A stretch of DNA of 64,000 bases from Pseudomonadaceae bacterium (GTDB lineage Bacteria; Pseudomonadota; Gammaproteobacteria; Pseudomonadales; Pseudomonadaceae). The stretch covers positions 1 to 64,000 of the forward strand of contig CAAFUS010000002.1 of NCBI GenBank assembly GCA_900766265.1. The letters run 5' to 3'. Below, piece by piece: positions 8,267-17,028 of this stretch; the first letter of the stretch is position 1, and every line of letters starts with the position of its first letter. The notes beneath the pieces are model-generated. The model worked only from the letters and a program-made list of their open reading frames with translations, was not told where the DNA came from and did not search any database. A program made the position numbers and the translations under genes.

Positions 8267-10573
8267 TCACTGCAACCAGCCCCGCACCCAGTCCATCACC
8301 GACTCGGCAGGCCCCTGGATGCCGCATCCTGGCCCGGGGGCCGGCTCACTGCCGCGAATATAGGGCATCTGTACTGCGTTGGGGCAGTCAGGATCGGTGC
8401 CCTGTCCGGTCTGGGCGTCGACCCAGGCGAAATTGACGTTGTCCGGCTCGGGCATGTTCAACGGCATCGGATCTGCGCGGCGCATGAAATCGGCCCACAC
8501 CTGCAATGCACCGGTCGCGCCGGTGAATGGCGTCTTGCCGTTGTCATCACGTCCCAGCCAGACCACCGCCAGCAGATCCTGGCTGAAGCCTGCGAACCAG
8601 CTGTCCCGCGAGTCGTTGGTGGTGCCGGTCTTGCCGGCGAGCGTCAGCGAACTCGGCAGCTGGTTGTAGACCGAACGCCCCGTACCCTCGCGCATGGTGC
8701 GCTGCATCGCGTACTGCGTCAGGTAGATGGCGCCGGGATCGAAACGCTGCTGGATCTGGAAGGGATAGCGCCGCAGCGGCTCGCCATCGGCCGTCAATAC
8801 GCTGCGAATGCCGCGCAACGGCGTGTTGAACCCGCCATTGGCGATGGTCTGGTACATGTCCGCGACTTCGATCGGAGACAGCGCGCCAGCACCGAGAAGC
8901 ATCGACGGATAGGCCGGCCAGCTGCGCTCCACGCCCAAGCGACCGAGCGTTTTGAGCACATTCGGCACGCCCAGATCGAGCCCCAGCCGCGCCGAGGACA
9001 GGTTGTAGGAGTTGGCGAGTGCCTGGTAGAGGTAGACCGTACCGTGAGCCTTGCGATCGTAGTTCTGTGGCCGCCAGACCTGGCCGTCGGCGCCCTTGAC
9101 CGAGAAGGGTTCGTCCTCGATCAGGCTGGTCAGGCTGTACTGGCTGGGTCGCTCCAGTGCGGTCAGATAGATGGCCGGCTTGATCAGCGATCCAATGGGG
9201 CGTACCGCATCCAGGGCCCGGTTGAATCCGGCGAACCCGGGCTGTCGACTGCCGAGCATGGCCTGGATTTCTCCGGTCTCCGGATTGGTGACCATCATCG
9301 CACCTTCCATTTCGTCAGCCTTGAGCCGCTTGAGCGTCTCGCTCATCGCGCCTTCGGCCTTGAGCTGAAGGATCGGGTCGAAGCTGGTGAAGACCCGCAG
9401 CCCTTCCTCCGTAAGGTCCTCGTCACGGTAATCCTCGCGCAACTGACGCTTGACCAAGTCAAGAAACGCCGGATACGACGAGTCGGCCAGGCTGCCGCGG
9501 CGGGTCACCCCGAGCGGCCGTTTCTTCGCTTCTGCGGCCTGCTCGGCAGTCACCACACCCTGTTCGACCAAGACGTCGAGAACCAGGTTGCGTCGGGCCA
9601 GCGCACGCTCGGGGTTGCGTCGCGGGTTGTAGTAGGTCGGTCCCTTGACCATCCCCACCAGCAACGCCACCTGGTGCAGCTTGAGCTCGGCAAGTGGCTG
9701 GCTGAAGAAGTACTGGCTGGCCAGCCCGAAACCGTGGACCGCACGCCGGCCGTCCTGCCCGAGGAAGACCTCGTTGAGGTAGGCCTCGAGAATCTCTTGC
9801 TTGTCGTAGTGCAACTCCAGCAGCACCGCCATCATCGCTTCGTTGACCTTGCGGGTGAGGCTGCGCTCGTTGGTCAGGTAAAAGTTCTTCACCAGCTGTT
9901 GCGTCAGCGTGCTGCCACCCTGGCGCACCGAACCGGCAGTGGCATTGACCCACACGGCGCGGGCGATGGATTTGGGCGACACGCCGAAATGATCGAAGAA
10001 CTCGCGATCCTCGACGGCAACCAGCGTCTCGATCAGATACGGCGGCACCTGGTCGAGCTTGATCAGGATGCGGTCCTCGTTGTGCGCCGGATACAGCCCG
10101 CCGATCAGCAGGGGCTCAAGGCGCGCAACCGCGAGATCGCCGCCATCGGCTCGGCTGAGCCCGGCAACATAGTCCCCGGAGAAACTCACGCGGATCCGCT
10201 GCGCAGGCTCAGCACCTTCGTAGAACTGGAACCCACGCGAGTGCAGCTCGACATTGTTGCCCGACACCGAGGCCGCGCCCGGAGAGGTTGCGGCGTTCTC
10301 GCGGCGATAGCCCAGCGCATCGAGTTCGGCGAGGAAATCATTCTTGGCGAGCTTCTGGCCAACGAACAGTTCCAGCGGACGGGCATAGACCTTGGCGGGA
10401 ATGGTCCAGCGTTTGCCGGAGAATTTCTCCTGCACAACGGCGTCCAGATAGATGGCGAAGCCGGCCAGCACCACGAGGCCGACCAGGGACAGTTTCAGGG
10501 CCCACCCCAACCAGGGACGAAGCCCGCCAGAGCGGCGTTTGGAGCGTGATGAAGCGGATCGGCGTTTAGTCAT
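8267..10573 (-). CDS. mrcB: PBP1b, bifunctional peptidoglycan glycosyltransferase/transpeptidase
   Basis: 768 residues. Class A penicillin-binding protein that polymerises and cross-links peptidoglycan. A basic cytoplasmic N-terminus and one membrane helix (about residues 24-46) lead into a UB2H-like region. The GT51 glycosyltransferase domain has its catalytic glutamate in VEDREFFDHFG and the motif QGGSTLTQQLVKN. The transpeptidase has SLIK (active-site serine), SYN and KTGTT. The start codon is only 8 bases after a TATAAT element and has no Shine-Dalgarno sequence (see findings). Confidence 0.96.
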   Translation of the reverse strand: MTKRRSASSRSKRRSGGLRPWLGWALKLSLVGLVVLAGFAIYLDAVVQEKFSGKRWTIPAKVYARPLELFVGQKLAKNDFLAELDALGYRRENAATSPGAASVSGNNVELHSRGFQFYEGAEPAQRIRVSFSGDYVAGLSRADGGDLAVARLEPLLIGGLYPAHNEDRILIKLDQVPPYLIETLVAVEDREFFDHFGVSPKSIARAVWVNATAGSVRQGGSTLTQQLVKNFYLTNERSLTRKVNEAMMAVLLELHYDKQEILEAYLNEVFLGQDGRRAVHGFGLASQYFFSQPLAELKLHQVALLVGMVKGPTYYNPRRNPERALARRNLVLDVLVEQGVVTAEQAAEAKKRPLGVTRRGSLADSSYPAFLDLVKRQLREDYRDEDLTEEGLRVFTSFDPILQLKAEGAMSETLKRLKADEMEGAMMVTNPETGEIQAMLGSRQPGFAGFNRALDAVRPIGSLIKPAIYLTALERPSQYSLTSLIEDEPFSVKGADGQVWRPQNYDRKAHGTVYLYQALANSYNLSSARLGLDLGVPNVLKTLGRLGVERSWPAYPSMLLGAGALSPIEVADMYQTIANGGFNTPLRGIRSVLTADGEPLRRYPFQIQQRFDPGAIYLTQYAMQRTMREGTGRSVYNQLPSSLTLAGKTGTTNDSRDSWFAGFSQDLLAVVWLGRDDNGKTPFTGATGALQVWADFMRRADPMPLNMPEPDNVNFAWVDAQTGQGTDPDCPNAVQMPYIRGSEPAPGPGCGIQGPAESVMDWVRGWLQ

Positions 10574-10581
10574 GGCGCCGC

Positions 10582-10587
10582 ATTATA
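10582..10587 (-). promoter_or_regulatory. -10 element close to the mrcB start
   Basis: Minus strand TATAAT, 8 bases before the mrcB ATG. The -35 region is weak. If used, transcription would begin at or next to the start codon. Confidence 0.45.
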
Positions 10588-10625
10588 CGCACTTTGCCCA
10601 GGCCGGCAGACGCCCTCTCGGCGGT

Positions 10626-10653
10626 TTGCAGAGTACTGCTCAATGACCATAAT
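10626..10653 (+). promoter_or_regulatory. promoter of the kinase/ATPase gene
   Basis: -35 TTGCAG (10626-10631), 16-base spacer, -10 CATAAT (10648-10653). It lies about 80 bases before the downstream gene and diverges from mrcB. Confidence 0.45.
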
Positions 10654-10731
10654 GCAGGCCTCCGAAACCCTTTGAATCGCTCCGTGGCGTGATCACGAGC
10701 CCGCCCAACAGCCCTCCTGCAAGGAATGACC

Positions 10732-12285
10732 GTGAGCCAAGCGCTGATCTCCGCACTACAGAACCCGGCCCTCTACCCCCATCCGGTGGAAGGGTTTCGA
10801 ATCATCGAAACGCACATTTCCTGGGTCATCCTGACCGGTACCTATGCCTACAAGATGAAGAAGCCGGTGAACTTCGGCTTTCTCGACTTCACCGAACTCG
10901 CGGCCCGCAAGCATTTCTGCGATGAAGAACTGCGACTGAACCAGCGCATGGCTCAGGATCTATACCTCAGGGTCGTGGCGGTTACCGGCAGTCCCGAAGC
11001 ACCGGAGCTGGAGGGCGACGGTCCTGCGATCGAATATCTCCTGCAGATGCATGAGTTCCCTCAGTCGCAGCTGCTGACCGAGGTACAAGGCCGTGGCGAA
11101 CTGACTGATGCCCACATCGATGCACTTGCCGAACAGATTGCCCGGTTCCACCAGACCACACCCCAGGTGGCCGCCGGGCATCCGCTCAACAACGCCGACG
11201 CGATCGTGGCGCCGATGCGGCAGAACTTCGAGCAGATCCGCCCGCTGTTGACCGAAGACGTGGACCGCCTGCAGCTCGACGCCCTGGAGGCCTGGACCGA
11301 GAGCAATATCCAGCGCCTCTGGTCCGTGCTCGAGGCCCGCTGCCACGACGGTTTTATTCGGGAGTGTCATGGCGATCTGCACCTGGGCAACGCAGCGCTG
11401 ATCGACGGTAAGGTAATGCTGTTCGACTGCATCGAGTTCAACGAAGCGTTTCGCTTCACCGATATCGCGCTGGACACCGCTTTTCTCGCCATGGACCTCG
11501 AAGACCGGGGCCTCAAGAGCCAGGCGCGGCGATTCGTCAACGCCTGGCTCGAGCGCACCGGCGACTACCAGGCACTGGAGCTGCTCCACCTGTACAAGGC
11601 GTATCGCGCCATGGTGCGCGCCAAGATCAACCTGTTCCGCCTGGCCCAGGAGCCGGACGGCGTGCAGAAGGCGGCCACCCTGCGTCGCTACCGCAGCTAC
11701 GTGAACCTGGCGGAAAGCTACAGCGCCATCCCCTCGCCCTTCCTCGCCATCACTCACGGTGTTTCGGCCGTCGGCAAGAGCCACGTCGCGCTGCGCCTGA
11801 CCGAAGCGCTCGGCGCGCTGCGCCTGCGCTCGGACGTCGAGCGCAAGCGACTCTACGGAACCGGGCGGGACAGCCCGCAGAACGATGGCCTTTATAGCCC
11901 CGAGGCGAGCGAAGAGACCTACCGGCGCCTACATCAGTTGGCGGCCGTCGCCCTGCGCTCGGGATTCCCGGTGGTCATCGATGCCACCTACCTTAAAAGA
12001 CAACAGCGCGACGCGGCCTGGCAGGTCGCCGAGTCGACCGGCACCCCCTTCCTCATCCTCGACTGCCAGGCGCCGGACAAGGTGGTGCAGCAATGGCTTT
12101 CGCAGCGTCAGGCCGAAGGCAGCGATCCGTCGGACGCAACGCTGCAGGTGATCCAGGCGCAACAGGCGAGCCGCGAGCCGCTGGGTGACGACGAGCTGGC
12201 CCGAAGCCGACGCATCGACACTCACGAGCCCTCCAGCCTGGACCACCTGGTGCACAGCATCCGCCAGCATCTGCCTGCCCTCTAG
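10732..12285 (+). CDS. aminoglycoside phosphotransferase-like / P-loop ATPase fusion protein
   Basis: 517 residues with two enzyme-like halves. The N-terminal half (to about 330) resembles the APH/choline kinase fold and keeps the catalytic-loop motif ECHGDLHLGN and the metal site FDCIEFNEAF. The C-terminal half begins with a Walker A motif (GVSAVGKS) and resembles a zeta-toxin/gluconate-kinase type P-loop kinase. I prefer the GTG at 10732 because AAGGA lies six bases before it; the ATG at 10726 directly abuts that motif. Members are annotated as bifunctional aminoglycoside phosphotransferase/ATP-binding proteins. The substrate is unknown and antibiotic resistance should not be assumed. Confidence 0.8.
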   Translation: MSQALISALQNPALYPHPVEGFRIIETHISWVILTGTYAYKMKKPVNFGFLDFTELAARKHFCDEELRLNQRMAQDLYLRVVAVTGSPEAPELEGDGPAIEYLLQMHEFPQSQLLTEVQGRGELTDAHIDALAEQIARFHQTTPQVAAGHPLNNADAIVAPMRQNFEQIRPLLTEDVDRLQLDALEAWTESNIQRLWSVLEARCHDGFIRECHGDLHLGNAALIDGKVMLFDCIEFNEAFRFTDIALDTAFLAMDLEDRGLKSQARRFVNAWLERTGDYQALELLHLYKAYRAMVRAKINLFRLAQEPDGVQKAATLRRYRSYVNLAESYSAIPSPFLAITHGVSAVGKSHVALRLTEALGALRLRSDVERKRLYGTGRDSPQNDGLYSPEASEETYRRLHQLAAVALRSGFPVVIDATYLKRQQRDAAWQVAESTGTPFLILDCQAPDKVVQQWLSQRQAEGSDPSDATLQVIQAQQASREPLGDDELARSRRIDTHEPSSLDHLVHSIRQHLPAL

Positions 12286-12537
12286 CAGCACGACGCCCGT
12301 CCGCAATACCCGCGGGCGGGCCCTCGCGCCACAACGCTGGAACGCTTCTATACTGGCAAGGCTGCCTTGTTCCGGACTTTCCCATGCCGCCAGGATCCGC
12401 AAGGCCCCGTGTACCGGGGTCTACAGCACGCCCTTTGCCCATCGACGCCCTCTCGCGCCCGCCGTTGGTCAGGCACGCCTCGTCGCTGCGCTCACCGGCT
12501 CTCAGCCCGCCCCATGGCCCCGCACGGAGGCTCACCT

Positions 12538-12810
12538 ATGCACGACGAGCTGCTTACGCTCAAGAACCTCGGCAAGACATCATCCCAGTGGCTGCACGCC
12601 TCTGGCATACACACCGTCGCGGACCTGCGCCGCCTCGGCGCGGTCCAGGCCTACCTGGCGGTGAAGTCGCGCGGCTTCGGGGCATCCCGCGTGCTGCTCT
12701 ACGCCATCGAGGGGGCACTGCAGGACATGCCATGGAAGGAGCTGCCGGAAACCACCAAGGCAGCGCTCAACAAAAGCCTCAACGGTCACGCCCTTCGCAA
12801 TAAGAGCTAG
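12538..12810 (+). CDS. TfoX/Sxy C-terminal domain protein
   Basis: 90 residues. It consists only of the helical TfoX C-terminal domain: LKNLGKTSSQWLHASGIHTVADLRRLG is helix-hairpin-helix-like, and SRVLLYAIEGALQDMPWKEL follows. The N-terminal TfoX domain is absent, as in many pseudomonad homologues. A GGAG motif precedes the ATG. The frame is open upstream for about 57 codons, but that stretch looks non-coding. A role in competence is not implied by this domain alone. Confidence 0.75.
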   Translation: MHDELLTLKNLGKTSSQWLHASGIHTVADLRRLGAVQAYLAVKSRGFGASRVLLYAIEGALQDMPWKELPETTKAALNKSLNGHALRNKS

Positions 12811-12833
12811 CTCACAACCTCCGGATACCGGGA

Positions 12834-12862
12834 TTTACTCGCCTCCGGGTCGGGCCTATTGT
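12834..12862 (+). promoter_or_regulatory. cbpA promoter
   Basis: -35 TTTACT (12834-12839), 17-base spacer, -10 TATTGT (12857-12862), giving a start near 12869 and a leader of about 40 bases. A Vfr/CRP-like sequence is centred about 62 bases upstream (12797-12817). Confidence 0.5.
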
Positions 12863-12910
12863 GCGCGGGAGCTTCGTCCATCGTTCGGCTGCGCGCTAAG
12901 GATTACCGTC

Positions 12911-13708
12911 ATGTATTTACTCGGAGAGCAACCGGCCTACGCCGATCGTCTGATCAGCAGACTGCAAGGCATTCCCGGCCAGTTGCTGCAGGGATTGGAA
13001 CCCTCGGGGCCGACGTTCCAGTTGCAGCGTTCGACCGACCTGGGCGCCGGGCTGCCTGCCCAACAGCTGTTCCTCATCGAGAGCGGCCTTGTACACGCGG
13101 CCGTGGATGAACGCCCGCTGTTCTATCTCCAAGAAGGCGATCTGATCGGGCTGCGCCAGGACAATGACCTGCCGGCCTGTCGCTACTTCAATGACGAACC
13201 GCTCAGCCTGACCCCCTACTCCCGGGCTGCCGCGCTTGAGCACATCTCCGCCAACCCCGAGCGCCAGGAGCTCTTTATCCAGTATCTGGTAGGCCACACC
13301 GGCCTGCTCTCCGACGCGGTGGCCCGTCTCAAGCAGCCGGAAATCCGTCCGGCCACCGGTTTCCAGCATTTCGCCGCGGGCGAGGAGCTTATTCACCAGG
13401 GCGACGAAGCCGACCATGTTTTCATCATCATCGAAGGGCATGCCGAAGCGATGGTCGATGGGCAGAAGGTCGGCGACGTGCAGAAGGACGAGATCTTCGG
13501 CGCCATGGCCGTCTTCACGCGCGAGAAGCGCAGCGCCACCGTCGTCGCCAGCGAGCCCTGCACGGTGATGGTGATCCCGAAAGACCAGTTCCTGTGCCTG
13601 ATGCAAAGCAACCCGCGCATAGCCCACAGCCTCATCGAGAGCATGGCGCGCCGTATCGACCTTTTGAACAAGGAAATCACCCAGCAGCGTCTGGCAACTG
13701 CCGTTTGA
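12911..13708 (+). CDS. cbpA: CbpA, cyclic nucleotide-binding domain protein
   Basis: 265 residues. The C-terminal half (about 125-245) is a cyclic nucleotide-binding domain: GEELIHQGDEADHVFIIIEGHAEAM, then EIFGAMAVFTREKRSATVVA, the phosphate-binding cassette region. The N-terminal half is a degenerate second CNB-like barrel. There is no DNA-binding domain, so it is not a transcription factor of the Crp type. The P. aeruginosa homologue binds cAMP and its gene is controlled by Vfr. Position just before prrF matches that species. Confidence 0.88.
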   Translation: MYLLGEQPAYADRLISRLQGIPGQLLQGLEPSGPTFQLQRSTDLGAGLPAQQLFLIESGLVHAAVDERPLFYLQEGDLIGLRQDNDLPACRYFNDEPLSLTPYSRAAALEHISANPERQELFIQYLVGHTGLLSDAVARLKQPEIRPATGFQHFAAGEELIHQGDEADHVFIIIEGHAEAMVDGQKVGDVQKDEIFGAMAVFTREKRSATVVASEPCTVMVIPKDQFLCLMQSNPRIAHSLIESMARRIDLLNKEITQQRLATAV

Positions 13709-13738
13709 GGCACCTGACGATGGGCGGACATTCGGCTG

Positions 13739-13768
13739 TTGACATCGAAATGAGAATTGTTATTATTA
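13739..13768 (+). promoter_or_regulatory. prrF promoter with overlapping Fur box
   Basis: -35 TTGACA (13739-13744), 16-base spacer, -10 TATTAT (13761-13766). The spacer and -10 are covered by GAAATGAGAATTGTTATTA, a good match to the 19-bp Fur box. Fur-Fe2+ bound here would block transcription, so the sRNA is expected only under iron limitation. The fur gene lies at 50011-50415 in this window. Confidence 0.85.
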
Positions 13769-13772
13769 GCGC

Positions 13773-13886
13773 AACTGGTCGCGAGATCAGCCGGTAAGCT
13801 GGGAGTCCAGGCAGTCGGTCTTTCAGGTTATCTCCTCATCAGGCTAATCACGGTTTTGACCCGGCATCTTTGCCGGGTCTTTTTTT
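13773..13886 (+). ncRNA. prrF: PrrF iron-responsive small RNA
   Basis: About 114 nucleotides. It begins AACTGGTCGCGAGATC and contains CAGTCGGTCTTTCAGG, sequences I recognise from PrrF1/PrrF2 of P. aeruginosa. It ends in a terminator with stem GACCCGGCA/TGCCGGGTC (13858-13879) and seven T residues. PrrF is the functional analogue of RyhB: with Hfq it lowers mRNAs of non-essential iron proteins when iron is scarce. In P. aeruginosa two tandem copies lie after cbpA; only one copy is present here. Confidence 0.9.
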
Positions 13887-14005
13887 GCCCCTTGTTTCCC
13901 TCAACCACTCCTTACGACCAACGGATGAGTCGATCCGCTTGAACCGGGGTTCGTCAGGGCGCACCCTTCGGCTGTTGCGGACAAACAAAAACAAGGGAAA
14001 CCGCC

Positions 14006-15943
14006 ATGTTCGAAGCCAAGACTCACCCGGTGCCCGACGCCGTGCGTCAGCGCGCCCACCTGAACGATGACGCCTATCAGCGCCTCTATCGGCAGTCGAT
14101 AGAAGAGCCCGAACGCTTCTGGAGCGAACAGGCCCGCACGTTCCTTCACTGGTTCAAGCCTTGGGACAGAGTCCACCGCAGCGATATGCAGAGCGGCCAC
14201 GCCGCTTGGTTCGAAGGTGGTCAGCTGAACGTCGCCTACAACTGCATCGACCGACACCTGCCCGAGCGCGCCGAGCAGACGGCCATCCTGTGGGAGGGCG
14301 ACGACCCTTCCGAATCGGCACAGATCACCTACCGGAAACTGCATCATCATGTCTGCCGGCTTGCCAACGTGATGAAGAGCCGGGGCGTGGGCAAGGGCGA
14401 CCGAGTCTGCATCTACATGCCGATGATCCCCGAAACGGCCTACGCGATGCTCGCCTGCGCCCGCATCGGCGCGGTGCACACTGTGGTGTTCGGCGGCTTT
14501 TCGCCCGACGCGTTGCGCGACCGGATCAATGATGCTGATTGCAGCCTGGTGATCACTGCCGACGAAGGAGTACGTGGCGGCAAATACGTCCCGCTCAAGG
14601 AGAACGTAGATAAGGCTCTCGAACGATGCCCGCAAGTTGGCAGCGTGATCGTGGTGCAGCGCACCGAAGCGCCGATCGCCTGGGTAGAGGGCCGGGACCT
14701 CTGGTACCACGAGGCCCTGCATGGCATCGATCCGCACTGCGATCCGGAACCGATGGATGCCGAGGACCCGCTCTTCATCCTCTATACCTCCGGCTCCACC
14801 GGCAAACCCAAGGGCGTGCTGCACACCACGGGCGGGTACCTGCTGCAGGCGAGCATGACGCACCGCTACGTCTTCGATTACCACGACGGCGACATTCACT
14901 GGTGCACCGCCGATGTGGGCTGGATCACCGGCCACAGTTACGTGGTCTACGGGCCGCTGGCCAATGGCGCCACGACGTTGATGTTCGAGGGGATCCCCAC
15001 CTATCCGGACGCCTCTCGGCTCTGGCGAATCGTCGACAAGCACCAGGTGAACATCTTCTATACCGCTCCCACGGCCATTCGCGCGCTGATGCGCGAAGGC
15101 GACGAGCCGGTCAAGCGCACCTCGCGCAGCAGCCTGCGGTTGCTCGCCAGCGCGGGCGAGCCGATCAATCCCGAGGCCTGGGAATGGTTCTACCATGTGG
15201 TTGGCGACAGTCGTTGCCCCATCATGGACACCTGGTGGCAGACCGAGACCGGCGCCGTCATGATCACCCCCCTACCGGGGGCGACCGACCTGAAGCCCGG
15301 CTCGGCGACCCGCCCCTTCTTCGGCGTCCAGCCGGTCCTGCTCGATGAGAACGGCCGGGTCATCGACGGGCCGGGCAGCGGCGTGCTGGCGATTCGCGCA
15401 AGCTGGCCGAGCCAGACCAGAACGCTCTATGGCGACCACAAGCGCCATGTCGAAACCTACTTCAAGCCCTACCCCGGCTATTACTTCAGCGGCGATGGCG
15501 CCCGACGAGACGAAGACGGCTATTACTGGATCACCGGCCGCGTCGATGACGTGATCAACGTGTCCGGCCACCGCATCGGCACCGCCGAGGTCGAAAGCGC
15601 GATGGTGCTCCATGACGCCATTGCCGAAGCCGCAGTGGTCGGCTGCCCGCACGACGTCAAAGGCCAGTGCATCTATGCTTTCGTCACGCCCATGCGCGGC
15701 CGCGAGCCGAGCGAAGCGCTCAAGGCCGAGCTGCTCGCCTTGGTGAGCAGAGAAATTGGCAGTTTCGCGAAGCCCGATAAGTTGCAGTGGGCACCGGCAC
15801 TCCCCAAGACTCGCTCCGGCAAGATCATGAGGCGAATCCTGCGCAAGATCGCCTGCAACGAACTCGACAGCCTCGGCGACACCAGCACGCTGGCCGATCC
15901 CTCGGTGGTCGAGGACCTGATCGCCCAGCGCTTGAAACGCTAG
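14006..15943 (+). CDS. acs: acetyl-CoA synthetase
   Basis: 645 residues. AMP-forming acetate--CoA ligase of the ANL superfamily, activating acetate to acetyl-CoA through acetyl-AMP. Visible motifs: YTSGSTGKPKGV (phosphate-binding loop), DTWWQTETGAVM, and the hinge/catalytic C-terminal motif PKTRSGKIMRR, whose lysine is the usual regulatory acetylation site. Length and CoA-site residues fit acetyl- rather than long-chain acyl-CoA synthetase; propionate use cannot be excluded. It stands alone between prrF and a strong terminator. Confidence 0.95.
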   Translation: MFEAKTHPVPDAVRQRAHLNDDAYQRLYRQSIEEPERFWSEQARTFLHWFKPWDRVHRSDMQSGHAAWFEGGQLNVAYNCIDRHLPERAEQTAILWEGDDPSESAQITYRKLHHHVCRLANVMKSRGVGKGDRVCIYMPMIPETAYAMLACARIGAVHTVVFGGFSPDALRDRINDADCSLVITADEGVRGGKYVPLKENVDKALERCPQVGSVIVVQRTEAPIAWVEGRDLWYHEALHGIDPHCDPEPMDAEDPLFILYTSGSTGKPKGVLHTTGGYLLQASMTHRYVFDYHDGDIHWCTADVGWITGHSYVVYGPLANGATTLMFEGIPTYPDASRLWRIVDKHQVNIFYTAPTAIRALMREGDEPVKRTSRSSLRLLASAGEPINPEAWEWFYHVVGDSRCPIMDTWWQTETGAVMITPLPGATDLKPGSATRPFFGVQPVLLDENGRVIDGPGSGVLAIRASWPSQTRTLYGDHKRHVETYFKPYPGYYFSGDGARRDEDGYYWITGRVDDVINVSGHRIGTAEVESAMVLHDAIAEAAVVGCPHDVKGQCIYAFVTPMRGREPSEALKAELLALVSREIGSFAKPDKLQWAPALPKTRSGKIMRRILRKIACNELDSLGDTSTLADPSVVEDLIAQRLKR

Positions 15944-15976
15944 GCCCGCACAGGCGAGGCAGTCGTGGGCGCCTCG

Positions 15977-16024
15977 CCTGATCGCAGCAGGCCCCGGTCC
16001 GGGCTTGTTGCGATCAGGGTTTTG
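15977..16024 (+). terminator. terminator downstream of acs
   Basis: Perfect 10-bp arms CCTGATCGCA (15977-15986) and TGCGATCAGG (16009-16018), with further GC pairing inside (GGCCC/GGGCT), followed by GTTTTG. Confidence 0.75.
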
Positions 16025-16061
16025 CTGCAGCCTTCCGGTTTCTCCCTGCTATCGGCTAATC

Positions 16062-16940
16062 ATGGACCTGCTACGTCGTCATCTCGAGTCCCAGGCGTTG
16101 AACCTGACCGGCCTGGCCATCGGCGGAGTGGATTACGAGACCCCGCGCGGCGACCCGGGCCTGTTCGGCCCGGACTCGGCATGCTGGAAGGTCCATGGGG
16201 ACTTCACCTCGATGCTCATCGGCGGTATCTCGGCGCTGCTCCTGCAGATGCTGCACCCCCTGGCGTTGGCCGGCGTCTGGGACCACTCCAACTTCCGCCA
16301 GGACATGCTCGGACGCCTGCGGCGCACCGGCCAGTTCATCGCTGCCACCACCTATGGCAGCCACGCCGACGCCGAACGCCTGATCCAGCGCGTCAGGGCC
16401 ATCCACGCGCAAATCAGCGGTATCGCCCCGAACGGTCGCCCCTACGCTGCCGACGACCCGCATCTGCTGACCTGGGTGCATGTCGCCGAAGTCAGCAGCT
16501 TCCTCAAGGCCCACTTGCGCTATCGCAACCCCGAGCTCCCTGCCTCCGAGCAGGATCGCTACTTCGCGGAGATCGCGCTGGTGGCCGAACGTCTGGGCGC
16601 TCGGGAGGTGCCCCGTTCCCGACAGGAAGTGGCTCAGTACCTGGAGGCGATGCGCCCACAGTTGCTGTGCGACGAAAGAACCCGCGAAGTGGCGCGGCTG
16701 TTGTTCGCCGAGCCCGCCCCCAGTGCCCTGACCAAACCCTTCGGCAAGTTGATGATGCAGGCCGGCGTCGATCTGCTGCCCGAATGGGCCAGCGACATGC
16801 TGGACCTGACGCCGGGACCGGCACGCAGCGCCCTGATCCGCGCAGGCGTCCGCCGCACCGCGCCGGTATTGCGTTGGGCAATCCGCAACGGTTCGGTGCA
16901 CCGCGCCCGCCGCCGCATGGGCTTGCCACCGCTGGCGTGA
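16062..16940 (+). CDS. oxygenase MpaB family protein (DUF2236)
   Basis: 292 residues, matching the DUF2236/MpaB family. These proteins share a helical fold that in the latex-clearing protein and MpaB binds heme b and acts with O2. The characteristic segment LLLQMLHPLALAGVWDHSNF, with a conserved histidine, is present, as is a C-terminal basic helix. There is no signal peptide, so it is probably cytoplasmic. The start is the ATG at MDLLRR, consistent with the family N-terminus. The substrate is unknown. Confidence 0.82.
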   Translation: MDLLRRHLESQALNLTGLAIGGVDYETPRGDPGLFGPDSACWKVHGDFTSMLIGGISALLLQMLHPLALAGVWDHSNFRQDMLGRLRRTGQFIAATTYGSHADAERLIQRVRAIHAQISGIAPNGRPYAADDPHLLTWVHVAEVSSFLKAHLRYRNPELPASEQDRYFAEIALVAERLGAREVPRSRQEVAQYLEAMRPQLLCDERTREVARLLFAEPAPSALTKPFGKLMMQAGVDLLPEWASDMLDLTPGPARSALIRAGVRRTAPVLRWAIRNGSVHRARRRMGLPPLA

Positions 16941-17028
16941 CCGGTCGGTTCGGCAGTGGGACGCCCCATGGCCGCTGTGCCAAGATGGCGCCCTCGCGGT
17001 CATCCGCAGTCATCATGAGGTTTCGTCC

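Noticed and set aside
7772..10549. 925-codon open frame on the plus strand opposite mrcB and lpoP
   Set aside because: It is antisense to two well-supported genes. Long antisense frames are common in GC-rich DNA, and its product resembles no protein family.
12367..12537. N-terminal extension of the TfoX-C protein
   Set aside because: The added 57 residues are Arg/Pro-rich and do not form the TfoX N-terminal domain; a ribosome-binding site supports the ATG at 12538.
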